From Mesorhizobium jarvisii (GTDB lineage: Bacteria; Pseudomonadota; Alphaproteobacteria; Rhizobiales; Rhizobiaceae), in NCBI RefSeq assembly GCF_003601985.1, contig NZ_QZXA01000008.1, forward strand, positions 248,001 to 312,000: a stretch of DNA of 64,000 bases. Direction: 5' to 3'. Below are positions 9,555-17,034 of the stretch, one piece after another. A program made the position numbers and the translations under genes. Positions within the stretch are counted from its first letter, which is position 1; each line of letters opens with the position of its first letter. The notes under the pieces were generated by a model. It saw nothing but the letters and a program-made list of their open reading frames with translations, ran no database searches and was not told the origin of the DNA.

Positions 9555-10814
9555 TTACTTCCCCGGCTTATACCAGCTGTCGAGACCGGTCTGCAGCTTC
9601 TTGGCCGCGGCTTCCGGCGTGTCGGTGCCGTTGATGACGTTGGCCGATTCAACCCAGGTCTCGTTCTCGAGGTTCGGCGTGCCGCGCGACAGGATCTGGT
9701 AGGTCGAGCGGATCGTCGACTTGCACTTGCCGCGCCAGGAGACGAATTCCTGCGCCAGCGGGTCCGCCATCTTCACCGGCGAGGAATTCAGGCTGAAGAA
9801 GCCCGGCAGCGCGTTGGCGTAGATGGTGGCGAAGTCCGGCGAGGCCACCCAGGACAGGAAGGTCTTGGCCGCGTCGGCATGCTTGGAGGCTGCATTCAGA
9901 CCCATGCCGATATCGGTATGGTCGGAGATGTAGCAGGTGTCGCCGGCCTTCTCGACCGGTGGCGGGAAGGCGCCCATCTTGAACTGGGCCTGGGTGTTGA
10001 ACAGGCCGATCTCCCACGAGCCGGCCGGGTAGATGGCGGCGCGGCCGAGCGTGAACAGGTTCTGGCTGTCCGGATAGGTCTGCGCCTCGAAACCGTCGCC
10101 GAGGTAAGGCTTCCACTTGGCCAGCTCCTCATAGGGCGCGACCCAGTCCTTGTCGGTCAGCTTCTGCGTGCCCTTGATCAGCGCGGCGCGGCCGTCCTCG
10201 CCCTTCCAGTAGTTGGGGCCGATATTTTGGTAGCCCATGGTCGCGGCTTCCCAGAGGTCCTTGGTGCCCATCGCCATCGGGATGTAGGTGCCGTCTGCCT
10301 TGATCTTGTCGAGCGCGGCGAAGAACTCGTCGCGGGTCGTCGGCACCTTGATGCCGAGCTTGTCGAAGGCGTCCTTGTTGTAGATGAAGCCGTGGATGAC
10401 GGACGCCATCGGCACGCAGAAGCTCGCCTTGCCGTCATCGGTCTGCCAGGCGGACTTGGCGACCGGCGAGAAGTTCTCCATGCCGGGCAGCGCCGAGAGA
10501 TCGGCGAGGTTGCCCTTCTTGTAGAGCTCGAGCGACTTGTCGAAGGGGCGGCAGGTGATCAGGTCGCCCGCCGAGCCGGCGGCGAGCTTGGCGCCGAGGG
10601 CTGCGTCATATTCGGTCGGAGCCGATGGCGCGAACACCACCTTGATGCCGGGATTCTTGGCTTCGAAGGCCGGGATCAGCTTGTCCTTCCAGATGGCAAG
10701 GTCGTCGCCGCGCCAGCTTTCGATGTTGAGCGTTACGTCCTCGGCATGAGCCAACCCGGCCGAGCCGAGAATGCTGGTGCCCAGAAGCAGTGCCGTCAGT
10801 AATTTCGTTGTCAT
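9555..10814 (-). CDS. Extracellular sugar-binding protein of the ABC importer
   Basis: A periplasmic solute-binding protein of 419 residues in the MalE-like SBP_bac family. It has a clear signal peptide (basic start, hydrophobic LLTALLLGTSILGSAG, cleavage after AHA) and the family start VTLNIESWRGDDLAIWKD. Aromatic residues cluster in the mature part (NYWKGEDG, GSWEIGLF), as expected for carbohydrate stacking. It starts two bases after the murQ stop, so transport and ether cleavage are tightly linked. With the kinase, NagA and deaminase genes opposite, GlcNAc or MurNAc is the likely ligand. This is inferred from context and not from binding-site residues. Confidence 0.9.
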   Translation of the reverse strand: MTTKLLTALLLGTSILGSAGLAHAEDVTLNIESWRGDDLAIWKDKLIPAFEAKNPGIKVVFAPSAPTEYDAALGAKLAAGSAGDLITCRPFDKSLELYKKGNLADLSALPGMENFSPVAKSAWQTDDGKASFCVPMASVIHGFIYNKDAFDKLGIKVPTTRDEFFAALDKIKADGTYIPMAMGTKDLWEAATMGYQNIGPNYWKGEDGRAALIKGTQKLTDKDWVAPYEELAKWKPYLGDGFEAQTYPDSQNLFTLGRAAIYPAGSWEIGLFNTQAQFKMGAFPPPVEKAGDTCYISDHTDIGMGLNAASKHADAAKTFLSWVASPDFATIYANALPGFFSLNSSPVKMADPLAQEFVSWRGKCKSTIRSTYQILSRGTPNLENETWVESANVINGTDTPEAAAKKLQTGLDSWYKPGK

Positions 10815-10816
10815 GC

Positions 10817-11776
10817 TCAGTCTCCCTGTTGACCTTTTTCAGGTTCGGTTTTGATGAGAACAGAGGTTTTAGGCCCCTTGCTCCCCTCGATCGCGGAAAG
10901 CGCCGGTCGCAGCTTCTGGCCGGTTCCTTCCAGCAGTTTCTCCGCCGCATCGGCGCTGTCGGCGCCGGCGGCGAGCAGAATGGCGGTCTTGACCGCGCCG
11001 CCGCTCTTTTCGAGCAGCCGGGCGGCTTCGTCCCTGTCGCGCCCGCTGAGGGCGGCGACGATGCGCGCGGCGCGGTCGCGCAGCTTGATGTTGTCGGCCA
11101 TGAGATTGACCATGTAGCCGTCATGGACATGGCCGAGATGGACGGCGGTCAGCGTCGACAGCATGTTGAGCGCGATCTTCTGGGCGGTACCGGCCCCCAT
11201 GCGCGTCGAGCCGGCGATCACTTCCGGCGGCGTTTCCAAGAGGATGGCGGTTTCCGCCTGACGCAGCAGCGCCGAGCCCCGGTTGTTGGCGATGCCGATG
11301 GTGGCCGCGCCACGGCGCCGGGCGTCCTCGATGGCGCGCACCGCATAGGGCGTGGTGCCGCTGGCGGAAAGGGCGATCAGGCAATCGCCGGCGCCGATGC
11401 CGGCCTTGGCGACCGCCGCCGCGGCTTCCTCCGTATCGTCCTCGGGGCCGCCGGCCAGCGTCTTGAAGGCCTCGTCGCCGCCGGCGATCAGGATGGCGAT
11501 GCGGTCGCGCTGGATGCCGAAAGTGCCGGGAAGCTCCAGGGCGTCGGCCAAAGCCATCAGGCCGGAACTGCCGGCCGCGGCATACGCAAGCTTGCCGCCG
11601 CCGTTCAACCGGCTGGCGATGATCTCGGCTGCCCGAGCGATGGCGGGGATGGCGTTGTGGACGGCCTTGGCGGCTTCGATCTGCGCATCGGCCAGCGAAA
11701 CAAGGATGGCTTCCGGAGCCTGGATATCCAGCCCCTCGGCATTCCTGTGAAGCGCTTCGGTGCGCGTTTCAGCCAT
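10817..11776 (-). CDS. murQ: N-acetylmuramic acid 6-phosphate etherase
   Basis: A cytosolic SIS-domain lyase that splits MurNAc-6-phosphate into GlcNAc-6-phosphate and D-lactate. The N-terminal TEALHRNAEGLD motif, the GSTRMGAGTAQK signature and two acidic catalytic-region segments (DALELPGTFG and GGPEDD, matching the Glu sites known in E. coli MurQ) are present, followed by a C-terminal helical domain. Length is normal at 319 residues. GGAGGAAC lies before the ATG. It is the first gene of the leftward importer operon and faces the kinase operon across a shared operator region. The glycine-rich loop AAGSSGL differs from the usual GAGTSGR. Confidence 0.93.
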   Translation of the reverse strand: MAETRTEALHRNAEGLDIQAPEAILVSLADAQIEAAKAVHNAIPAIARAAEIIASRLNGGGKLAYAAAGSSGLMALADALELPGTFGIQRDRIAILIAGGDEAFKTLAGGPEDDTEEAAAAVAKAGIGAGDCLIALSASGTTPYAVRAIEDARRRGAATIGIANNRGSALLRQAETAILLETPPEVIAGSTRMGAGTAQKIALNMLSTLTAVHLGHVHDGYMVNLMADNIKLRDRAARIVAALSGRDRDEAARLLEKSGGAVKTAILLAAGADSADAAEKLLEGTGQKLRPALSAIEGSKGPKTSVLIKTEPEKGQQGD

Positions 11777-11788
11777 CCGTGTTCCTCC

Positions 11789-11817
11789 AATACCAGAACA
11801 ATACCAAAAAAATACCA
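11789..11817 (-). promoter_or_regulatory. Triple TGGTATT box, 11-bp spacing, murQ side
   Basis: AATACCA occurs at 11789, 11800 and 11811, that is TGGTATT three times on the leftward strand with exact 11-bp periodicity. The boxes lie 13-41 bases upstream of the murQ ATG. One-turn spacing puts all copies on the same face of the helix. They are probably bound by the GntR regulator encoded in the divergent operon. Confidence 0.65.
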
Positions 11818-11934
11818 CTTGTCCACACGCATTAACGAAATCGCGGAGAGGAAATCGTTCAGCCGACGAAATGTTCAGGATTTTCAATAAAATACGGCTT
11901 AATCTTTTTGAAACGGAAATTAACTCTTGGCTAT

Positions 11935-11952
11935 TGGTATTTTATTGGTATT
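11935..11952 (+). promoter_or_regulatory. Double TGGTATT box, 11-bp spacing, kinase side
   Basis: TGGTATT occurs at 11935 and 11946, again exactly 11 bp apart, just upstream of the GGAGGAG ribosome site of the kinase gene. A TATTAT hexamer (11949-11954) overlaps the second box. The boxes are in the opposite orientation to the murQ set, so both operons carry mirrored arrays, which suggests joint repression by one regulator. Confidence 0.65.
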
Positions 11953-11974
11953 ATCCGCCCGGAGGAGAAATCGC

Positions 11975-12856
11975 GTGAAATTCGTGCTCGGTATCGATGG
12001 CGGCGGCACCAGCTGCAGGGCCGCCCTGGCAACGGTTGAAGGTTCGGTCATCGGCCGTGCCAAAAGCGGCGCCGCCAACATCCGCACCGACCTCACCGGC
12101 GCGCGCTCGAACATTGTCGACGCCGCGCGGCAAGCCTTCATCGCCGCCGGGAAGGATCCCGAACTCATCCCGCAAACACCGGCCATTCTCGGCCTTGCCG
12201 GTGCCAATGTCGGCACCTACCGGCAGCAGCTCGAAGCCATCCTGCCGTTCAGCACAAGCCGTGTCGAGACCGATGCCGAGATCGCGCTCGAAGGGGCCGT
12301 CGGCTCCGGTGACGGCGCCATGGCCATCCTCGGCACCGGCACCGCCTATATGGCGCGCAAGGATGGCACGTCGCGCGCCATCGGCGGCTGGGGCTTCCAG
12401 GTCGGCGACCAGGGCAGCGGCGCCCGCATCGGCCGCGACCTCCTGGAGCAGACGCTGCTTGCCCATGACGGCGTGCGCGCGGCTTCGCCGCTGACCGACA
12501 CCATGATGGCCATCTTCCGCAACAATCCCGAGGACGTGGTCGAATTCACCACCAATGCCAAGCCCGGCGATTTCGGCGGCTTCGCGCCGAAAGTGTTCGA
12601 GCATGCGCAAAAGGGCGATGCCGTCGCCAACTGGATCGTCGACAAGGCGGTCGGCGATGTCGAGGCGTCACTCGGCGCGCTCGGCCTTTCGGACGATGCG
12701 CCGCTTTGCCTGCTCGGCGGGCTGGCGCCGCTCTACGCGCCGCGCCTGTCGGCGCGCTACCGGGCACTGCTCAAGCCGCCGCTCGACGATGCGCTGGGCG
12801 GCGCGGTGCAGATGGCGGTCCGGCTTTTCGCCAGACCGGTGGAGGCGGCGCGATGA
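11975..12856 (+). CDS. BadF/BadG/BcrA/BcrD family amino-sugar kinase
   Basis: An ASKHA-fold ATP-dependent kinase of 293 residues. Phosphate-1 motif GIDGGGTSCR at the N-terminus, phosphate-2 GTGTAY near residue 118, then the GGWGFQVGDQGSGARIGRD segment typical of GlcNAc/glucosamine kinases of this family; an LLGGLAP adenosine motif follows. The start is GTG with GGAGGAG seven bases upstream. It leads the rightward operon and overlaps the GntR gene by ATGA. Related enzymes such as Clostridium MurK phosphorylate both MurNAc and GlcNAc. The neighbouring murQ makes dual specificity attractive, although plain N-acetylglucosamine kinase remains possible. Confidence 0.88.
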   Translation: MKFVLGIDGGGTSCRAALATVEGSVIGRAKSGAANIRTDLTGARSNIVDAARQAFIAAGKDPELIPQTPAILGLAGANVGTYRQQLEAILPFSTSRVETDAEIALEGAVGSGDGAMAILGTGTAYMARKDGTSRAIGGWGFQVGDQGSGARIGRDLLEQTLLAHDGVRAASPLTDTMMAIFRNNPEDVVEFTTNAKPGDFGGFAPKVFEHAQKGDAVANWIVDKAVGDVEASLGALGLSDDAPLCLLGGLAPLYAPRLSARYRALLKPPLDDALGGAVQMAVRLFARPVEAAR

Positions 12857-13635
12857 ATGACGCCGCCGACCAGATCTTTGCCACGCTGAAGCAGTCCGCG
12901 CAAAGCGGCGCGCCGCTCTATCTGCAGCTGCGCAAAAGCATCGAGGACGCCGTCAATCGCGGCCTGATCGGCCCGGGCGACGCGCTGCCTTCCGAACGCG
13001 ACATCGCCACCAAGGCCGACATTTCGCGCGTCACCGTGCGCAAGGCGGTGCAGGATCTGGTCAAGGGCGGCATCCTCGTGCAGCGCCACGGCTCCGGCAC
13101 TTTCGTGGCGCCGCGCATGGAGCGCGTCGAGCAATCGCTGTCGCGGCTGACCTCGTTTACCGAAGACATGGCGCGGCGCGGCATGGCGGTGCGTTCGGCA
13201 TGGCTGGACCGCGGCCTCTACGCGCCCTCGCCCGACGAGATGATGGTGCTTGGCCTGTCATCGAGCGAACTGGTGGCGCGCGTGGCGCGACTGCGCATCG
13301 CCAACGACACGCCGCTGGCGATCGAACGCGCCTCGCTGTCAGCGAGCGTGCTGCCCGACCCAGCTGGTATCGGCTCCTCGCTCTATACGGCGCTGGAATT
13401 GACCGGCAACCGCCCGGTACGGGCGGTGCAGCGCATCTCGGCCGCCAATCTCGGCGACAGCGATGCGCGTCTGCTCGAAGTGCCGCCCGGTATCGCCGGC
13501 CTGCATATCGAACGCATTTCCTATCTGGCGAGCGGCAAGGTGATCGAATTCACCCGCTCCATCTACCGGGGCGACGCCTATGATTTCGTTGCCGAACTGC
13601 GGCTGACAGGGCCGAGCGAAGAGGGCCGACCATGA
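12853..13635 (+). CDS. GntR family regulator (HutC/UTRA type) of the amino-sugar locus
   Basis: A 260-residue repressor-like protein. The N-terminal winged helix-turn-helix has the family pattern LYLQLRKSIEDAVNRG and LPSERDIATKADISRVTVRKA, followed by a C-terminal UTRA effector domain with ending IYRGDAYDFVAELR. UTRA domains of the NagR/DasR group sense glucosamine- or GlcNAc-phosphates. The gene overlaps both neighbours by four bases, so the regulator is made with the kinase and deaminase. It is the obvious candidate to bind the TGGTATT arrays upstream of its own operon and of murQ. Confidence 0.9.
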   Translation: MNDAADQIFATLKQSAQSGAPLYLQLRKSIEDAVNRGLIGPGDALPSERDIATKADISRVTVRKAVQDLVKGGILVQRHGSGTFVAPRMERVEQSLSRLTSFTEDMARRGMAVRSAWLDRGLYAPSPDEMMVLGLSSSELVARVARLRIANDTPLAIERASLSASVLPDPAGIGSSLYTALELTGNRPVRAVQRISAANLGDSDARLLEVPPGIAGLHIERISYLASGKVIEFTRSIYRGDAYDFVAELRLTGPSEEGRP

Positions 13636-14666
13636 TCTCCAACACCACCCATATGCAGCGCGAGATCGAGGAGATCCCTGAGGCCGTCGCCCGGCTGCTC
13701 GACGGCTCCGGCGCCGTGCTCGCCGAGGCCGGGCGCGGTATCAAGGAGCGCGACCCGCATTTCGTCGTCACCGTGGCGCGCGGGTCGTCCGACCATGCGG
13801 CCACCTTCATGAAATATGCCGTGGAGCTGACCGCGGGCCTTGCCGTCGCTTCGGTCGGTCCGTCCATTGCCTCGATCTATGGCCGCAAGCTGAGGCTCGA
13901 CGGCTCGGCGTGTCTCACGATCTCGCAGTCGGGCAAGAGCCCCGACATCGTCGCCATGGCCGAAACCGCCCGCGCCGGCGGCGCGCTGACCATCGCCATC
14001 ACCAACACCGCCGACTCGCCGCTGGCGCGCGCCTCGGACTATGCGATCGACATCCTTGCCGGCCCGGAGCGCAGCGTCGCGGCGACCAAGACCTTCGTCA
14101 ATTCCGCCGTCGCCGGTCTTGCGTTGATGGCGCATTCCACCGGCGACGAAGCTCTTCTGGCAGCACTGGCCCGTTTGCCAGAGCATTTCGGCAAGGCGAT
14201 CGCCTGCGACTGGATGAGCGTGCTGGCCGAAACCATCGAGAAGCAGAAATCGCTGTTCATCCTTGGCCGCGGCCCGTCGGCGGCGATGGCCAACGAGGCG
14301 GCGCTGAAGTTCAAGGAAACCTGCGGCATGCATGCCGAGGCCTATAGCGCGGCCGAAGTCATGCATGGCCCGCTGGCGCTGATCGGTCCCGATTTTCCGG
14401 TGCTGGCGCTGGCCGCGCGCGATGCGTCAGAACCGTCCATCACTGAGGCGGCCGACGGGCTGGCGGCCAAGGGTGCGCCGGTGTTCGTCACCTCAGCGCT
14501 TGCCAACCGCGCCACCCGCCTGCCGCATGTCGCCACCGGTCACCCGCTGACCGATCCGCTGACGCTGATCGTTTCGTTCTACGTGTTCGTCGAGGCCTTC
14601 GCGCGCCATCGCGGCCTCGATCCAGACACGCCGCGCAATCTTCGCAAGGTGACGGAGACCGTATGA
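13632..14666 (+). CDS. SIS-domain glucosamine-6-phosphate deaminase (NagB-II type)
   Basis: A 344-residue protein with two SIS domains and no glutaminase domain, resembling the isomerase half of GlmS. Conserved segments are VARGSSDHAA, TISQSGKSPD, the ATKTFVN loop and ILGRGPSAAMANEAALKFKE, and the C-terminal RNLRKVTETV matches the family tail. In proteobacteria lacking classical NagB this family converts glucosamine-6-phosphate to fructose-6-phosphate and ammonia. Its place between the regulator and nagA, with ATGA overlaps on both sides, fits that job. A different ketose/amino-sugar phosphate substrate cannot be excluded. Confidence 0.87.
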   Translation: MISNTTHMQREIEEIPEAVARLLDGSGAVLAEAGRGIKERDPHFVVTVARGSSDHAATFMKYAVELTAGLAVASVGPSIASIYGRKLRLDGSACLTISQSGKSPDIVAMAETARAGGALTIAITNTADSPLARASDYAIDILAGPERSVAATKTFVNSAVAGLALMAHSTGDEALLAALARLPEHFGKAIACDWMSVLAETIEKQKSLFILGRGPSAAMANEAALKFKETCGMHAEAYSAAEVMHGPLALIGPDFPVLALAARDASEPSITEAADGLAAKGAPVFVTSALANRATRLPHVATGHPLTDPLTLIVSFYVFVEAFARHRGLDPDTPRNLRKVTETV

Positions 14667-15835
14667 GCGACCGTTTTGCCCTGACTGGCGCCCGCATTTT
14701 CGACGGCGACGACTGGCATGAAGGCCACGCCCTAGTCGTGCGCGACGGCCTGGTCGAGGCGATTTTACCCACCGGCGCCCTTCCCTCGGATATCCGCGCC
14801 GCCGACACCGGCGGCGGCATGCTGGTGCCGGGCTTCGTCGACATCCAGGTCAATGGCGGCGGCGGCGTCATGCTCAACGACCACCCCGATGTCGCCTCGA
14901 TCGAAACCATCTGCCGGGCGCATGCGCCGTTCGGCACGACGGCGCTGCTGCCGACGCTCATCACCGACACGCCCGCGATCACCGCTGCCGCCATCGCCGC
15001 TGGCGAGGCCGCCGCGCTGCAAAAGGTGCCGGGCTTCCTCGGCCTGCATCTCGAAGGCCCGCATCTGTCGATCGCGCGCAAGGGCGCGCATGATCCGGCG
15101 CTGATCCGGCCGATGACGGATGCCGACCAGGCAATGCTGATCGCGGCGCGGCCGAAACTACCGGTGCTGCTCACCACGATCGCACCGGAATCCGTCGATC
15201 CGGCGCGCGTTGCGGCCTTGGCCAAGGCCGGCATCATCGTCAGCCTCGGCCATTCCGACACGGGTTATGCCACGGCAAAAGCCTTTGCCGATGCGGGTGC
15301 CGGCGTGGTCACCCATCTGTTCAATGCGATGAGCCAGATCGGCAACCGCGAGCCTGGCCTCGTCGGCGCGGCCGTCAACATCGGCACATTGTCAGCCGGA
15401 CTGATCGCCGACGGCATCCACGTCCATCCAGCCAGCATCCGGATCGCGCTCGACGCCAAGCAGGGGCCGGGCAAGATCGTGCTGGTCACCGATGCGATGG
15501 CAACGATCGGCACCGACATGACCTCGTTCACGCTCAACGGCCGCACCATCTACCGCAAGGACGGGAGCCTGCGGCTTGCCGACGGCACGCTGGCCGGCGC
15601 CGATCTCGACATGATCTCGGCTGTGCGGTTCATGCACGATGTCGTCGGTGTCGATCTGTCCGAGGCCTTGCGCATGGCCTCGCTCTATCCGGCGCAGGCG
15701 ATCGGCCAGTCGCACCGGCTTGGCCGTCTGGCCAACGGCACGGCGGCCGACATCGTTGCGCTGTCGGACGATCTTGGCATAGGAAGCGTCTGGATCGGCG
15801 GCGACAAGGTGTTCGAGGCCGGCGCTTCACGCTAA
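14663..15835 (+). CDS. nagA: N-acetylglucosamine-6-phosphate deacetylase
   Basis: An amidohydrolase-fold metalloenzyme of 390 residues that removes acetate from GlcNAc-6-phosphate. All family landmarks are visible: PGFVDIQVNGGGG, the metal-ligand Glu in HLEGPHLS, the histidines in GHSDT and THLFNAMS, DGIHVHP, and the catalytic Asp in LVTDAM. It follows the SIS deaminase with an ATGA overlap, so it acts one step before it. Together with murQ it closes the route from MurNAc-6-phosphate to central metabolism. Confidence 0.94.
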   Translation: MSDRFALTGARIFDGDDWHEGHALVVRDGLVEAILPTGALPSDIRAADTGGGMLVPGFVDIQVNGGGGVMLNDHPDVASIETICRAHAPFGTTALLPTLITDTPAITAAAIAAGEAAALQKVPGFLGLHLEGPHLSIARKGAHDPALIRPMTDADQAMLIAARPKLPVLLTTIAPESVDPARVAALAKAGIIVSLGHSDTGYATAKAFADAGAGVVTHLFNAMSQIGNREPGLVGAAVNIGTLSAGLIADGIHVHPASIRIALDAKQGPGKIVLVTDAMATIGTDMTSFTLNGRTIYRKDGSLRLADGTLAGADLDMISAVRFMHDVVGVDLSEALRMASLYPAQAIGQSHRLGRLANGTAADIVALSDDLGIGSVWIGGDKVFEAGASR

Positions 15836-15845
15836 AGGCGGGGCC

Positions 15846-16958
15846 ATGCAGACAATCGATTGTGTCGTCGCCGGAGCGGGCGTCGTCGGGCTTGCCGTCG
15901 CCAGGGCGCTGGCCGTGTCGGGCCGCGAGGTGGTGGTGGTCGAGCAGGCCGATGCGATCGGCACCGCCACCAGTTCGCGCAATTCCGAAGTCATCCATGC
16001 CGGGCTCTATTATGCGCCGGGAAGCCTGAAGGCCCGGCTCTGCGTCGAGGGGCGCCGGCGTCTCTACGCCTACTGCGCCGAGCACGACATCGCCCATAAG
16101 CGCACCGGCAAGCTGATTGTCGCCAGCGAGCCCGGCCAGACCGACGGGTTGCGGAAGATCGAGGCCAATGCGCGACGCAGCGGGGTTGATGATCTCGAGT
16201 TTTTGACGCAAAGCGAGGCCGAAAGCCTGGAGCCGGCACTGACCTGCGCCGGCGCACTGCTGTCGCCATCGACGGGCATTGTCGACAGCCATGCGCTGAT
16301 GCTGTCGCTGCGCGGCGAGGCCGAAGCCGCCGGTGCGTCCTTTGCTTTCCTGACCACCGTTGCAAGGGCGACGGTGGAGGCTGGCGGGATCCGGATCGAA
16401 ACGCGCGATGCCAATGGCGAGGCCTTCGCCCTGGATGCCGGCGCTTTCATCAACGCTACGGGCCTCGATGCGCAGGCCCTGGCCGGCCGGATCGACGGTT
16501 TCCCCGGGGATTTCATCCCCCGACAGTGGCTGGCGCGCGGGAATTATTTCGCGCTTCCCGGCCGGTCGCCGTTTTCGCGGCTGATCTATCCGGTTCCGGT
16601 CGAAGGTGGCCTCGGTGTCCATCTGACGCTCGACCTTGGCGGCAGCGCGCGCTTCGGACCCGATGTCGAATGGATCGACCGTGTGGATTATACGGTCGAC
16701 CCCGGCCGCAGCACCGTCTTCTACGAAGCGATCCGGCGCTATTGGCCCGGTCTTGCCGACGGCGCTCTGCAGGCGGCTTATGCCGGGGTCAGGCCGAAAC
16801 TGTCAGGTCCCGGCCAGCCTGCCGCCGATTTCATCATCCAGGGTCCGGCCGACCACGGAGCCGGACGGATCGTCAACCTGTTCGGCATCGAGAGCCCCGG
16901 CCTGACGGCAAGCCTGGCCATCGCCGACCATGTCGTCGAACTGCTGTACCCGAGATAG
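15846..16958 (+). CDS. FAD-dependent oxidoreductase, L-2-hydroxyglutarate dehydrogenase (LhgO)-like
   Basis: A DAO-superfamily flavoprotein of 370 residues. The dinucleotide motif GAGVVGLAVARALA is at the N-terminus, then SSRNSEVIHAGLYY, which is diagnostic of the LhgO/L2HGDH group, and a C-terminal GIESPGLTASLAIAD FAD-binding segment. It begins ten bases after nagA and is probably the last gene of that operon. Why a 2-hydroxyacid oxidase belongs to an amino-sugar operon is not obvious. Since MurQ releases D-lactate, oxidation of a hydroxy acid such as lactate is a possible link, but this is speculation. Confidence 0.85.
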   Translation: MQTIDCVVAGAGVVGLAVARALAVSGREVVVVEQADAIGTATSSRNSEVIHAGLYYAPGSLKARLCVEGRRRLYAYCAEHDIAHKRTGKLIVASEPGQTDGLRKIEANARRSGVDDLEFLTQSEAESLEPALTCAGALLSPSTGIVDSHALMLSLRGEAEAAGASFAFLTTVARATVEAGGIRIETRDANGEAFALDAGAFINATGLDAQALAGRIDGFPGDFIPRQWLARGNYFALPGRSPFSRLIYPVPVEGGLGVHLTLDLGGSARFGPDVEWIDRVDYTVDPGRSTVFYEAIRRYWPGLADGALQAAYAGVRPKLSGPGQPAADFIIQGPADHGAGRIVNLFGIESPGLTASLAIADHVVELLYPR

Positions 16959-17034
16959 CGGTCGCAGCCGGGAATTTTGCCATATCAATCGGGCGACATG
17001 AAACCTTTTGATTTCAAGCTCGTTGTCGGGGCGT

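Noticed and set aside
11908..11936. TTGAAA-N17-CTATTG as the promoter of the kinase operon
   Set aside because: The -35 is good but the -10 is poor, and TTGGCT-N16-TATTAT nearby would place the start on the ribosome site. Neither is convincing enough to call.
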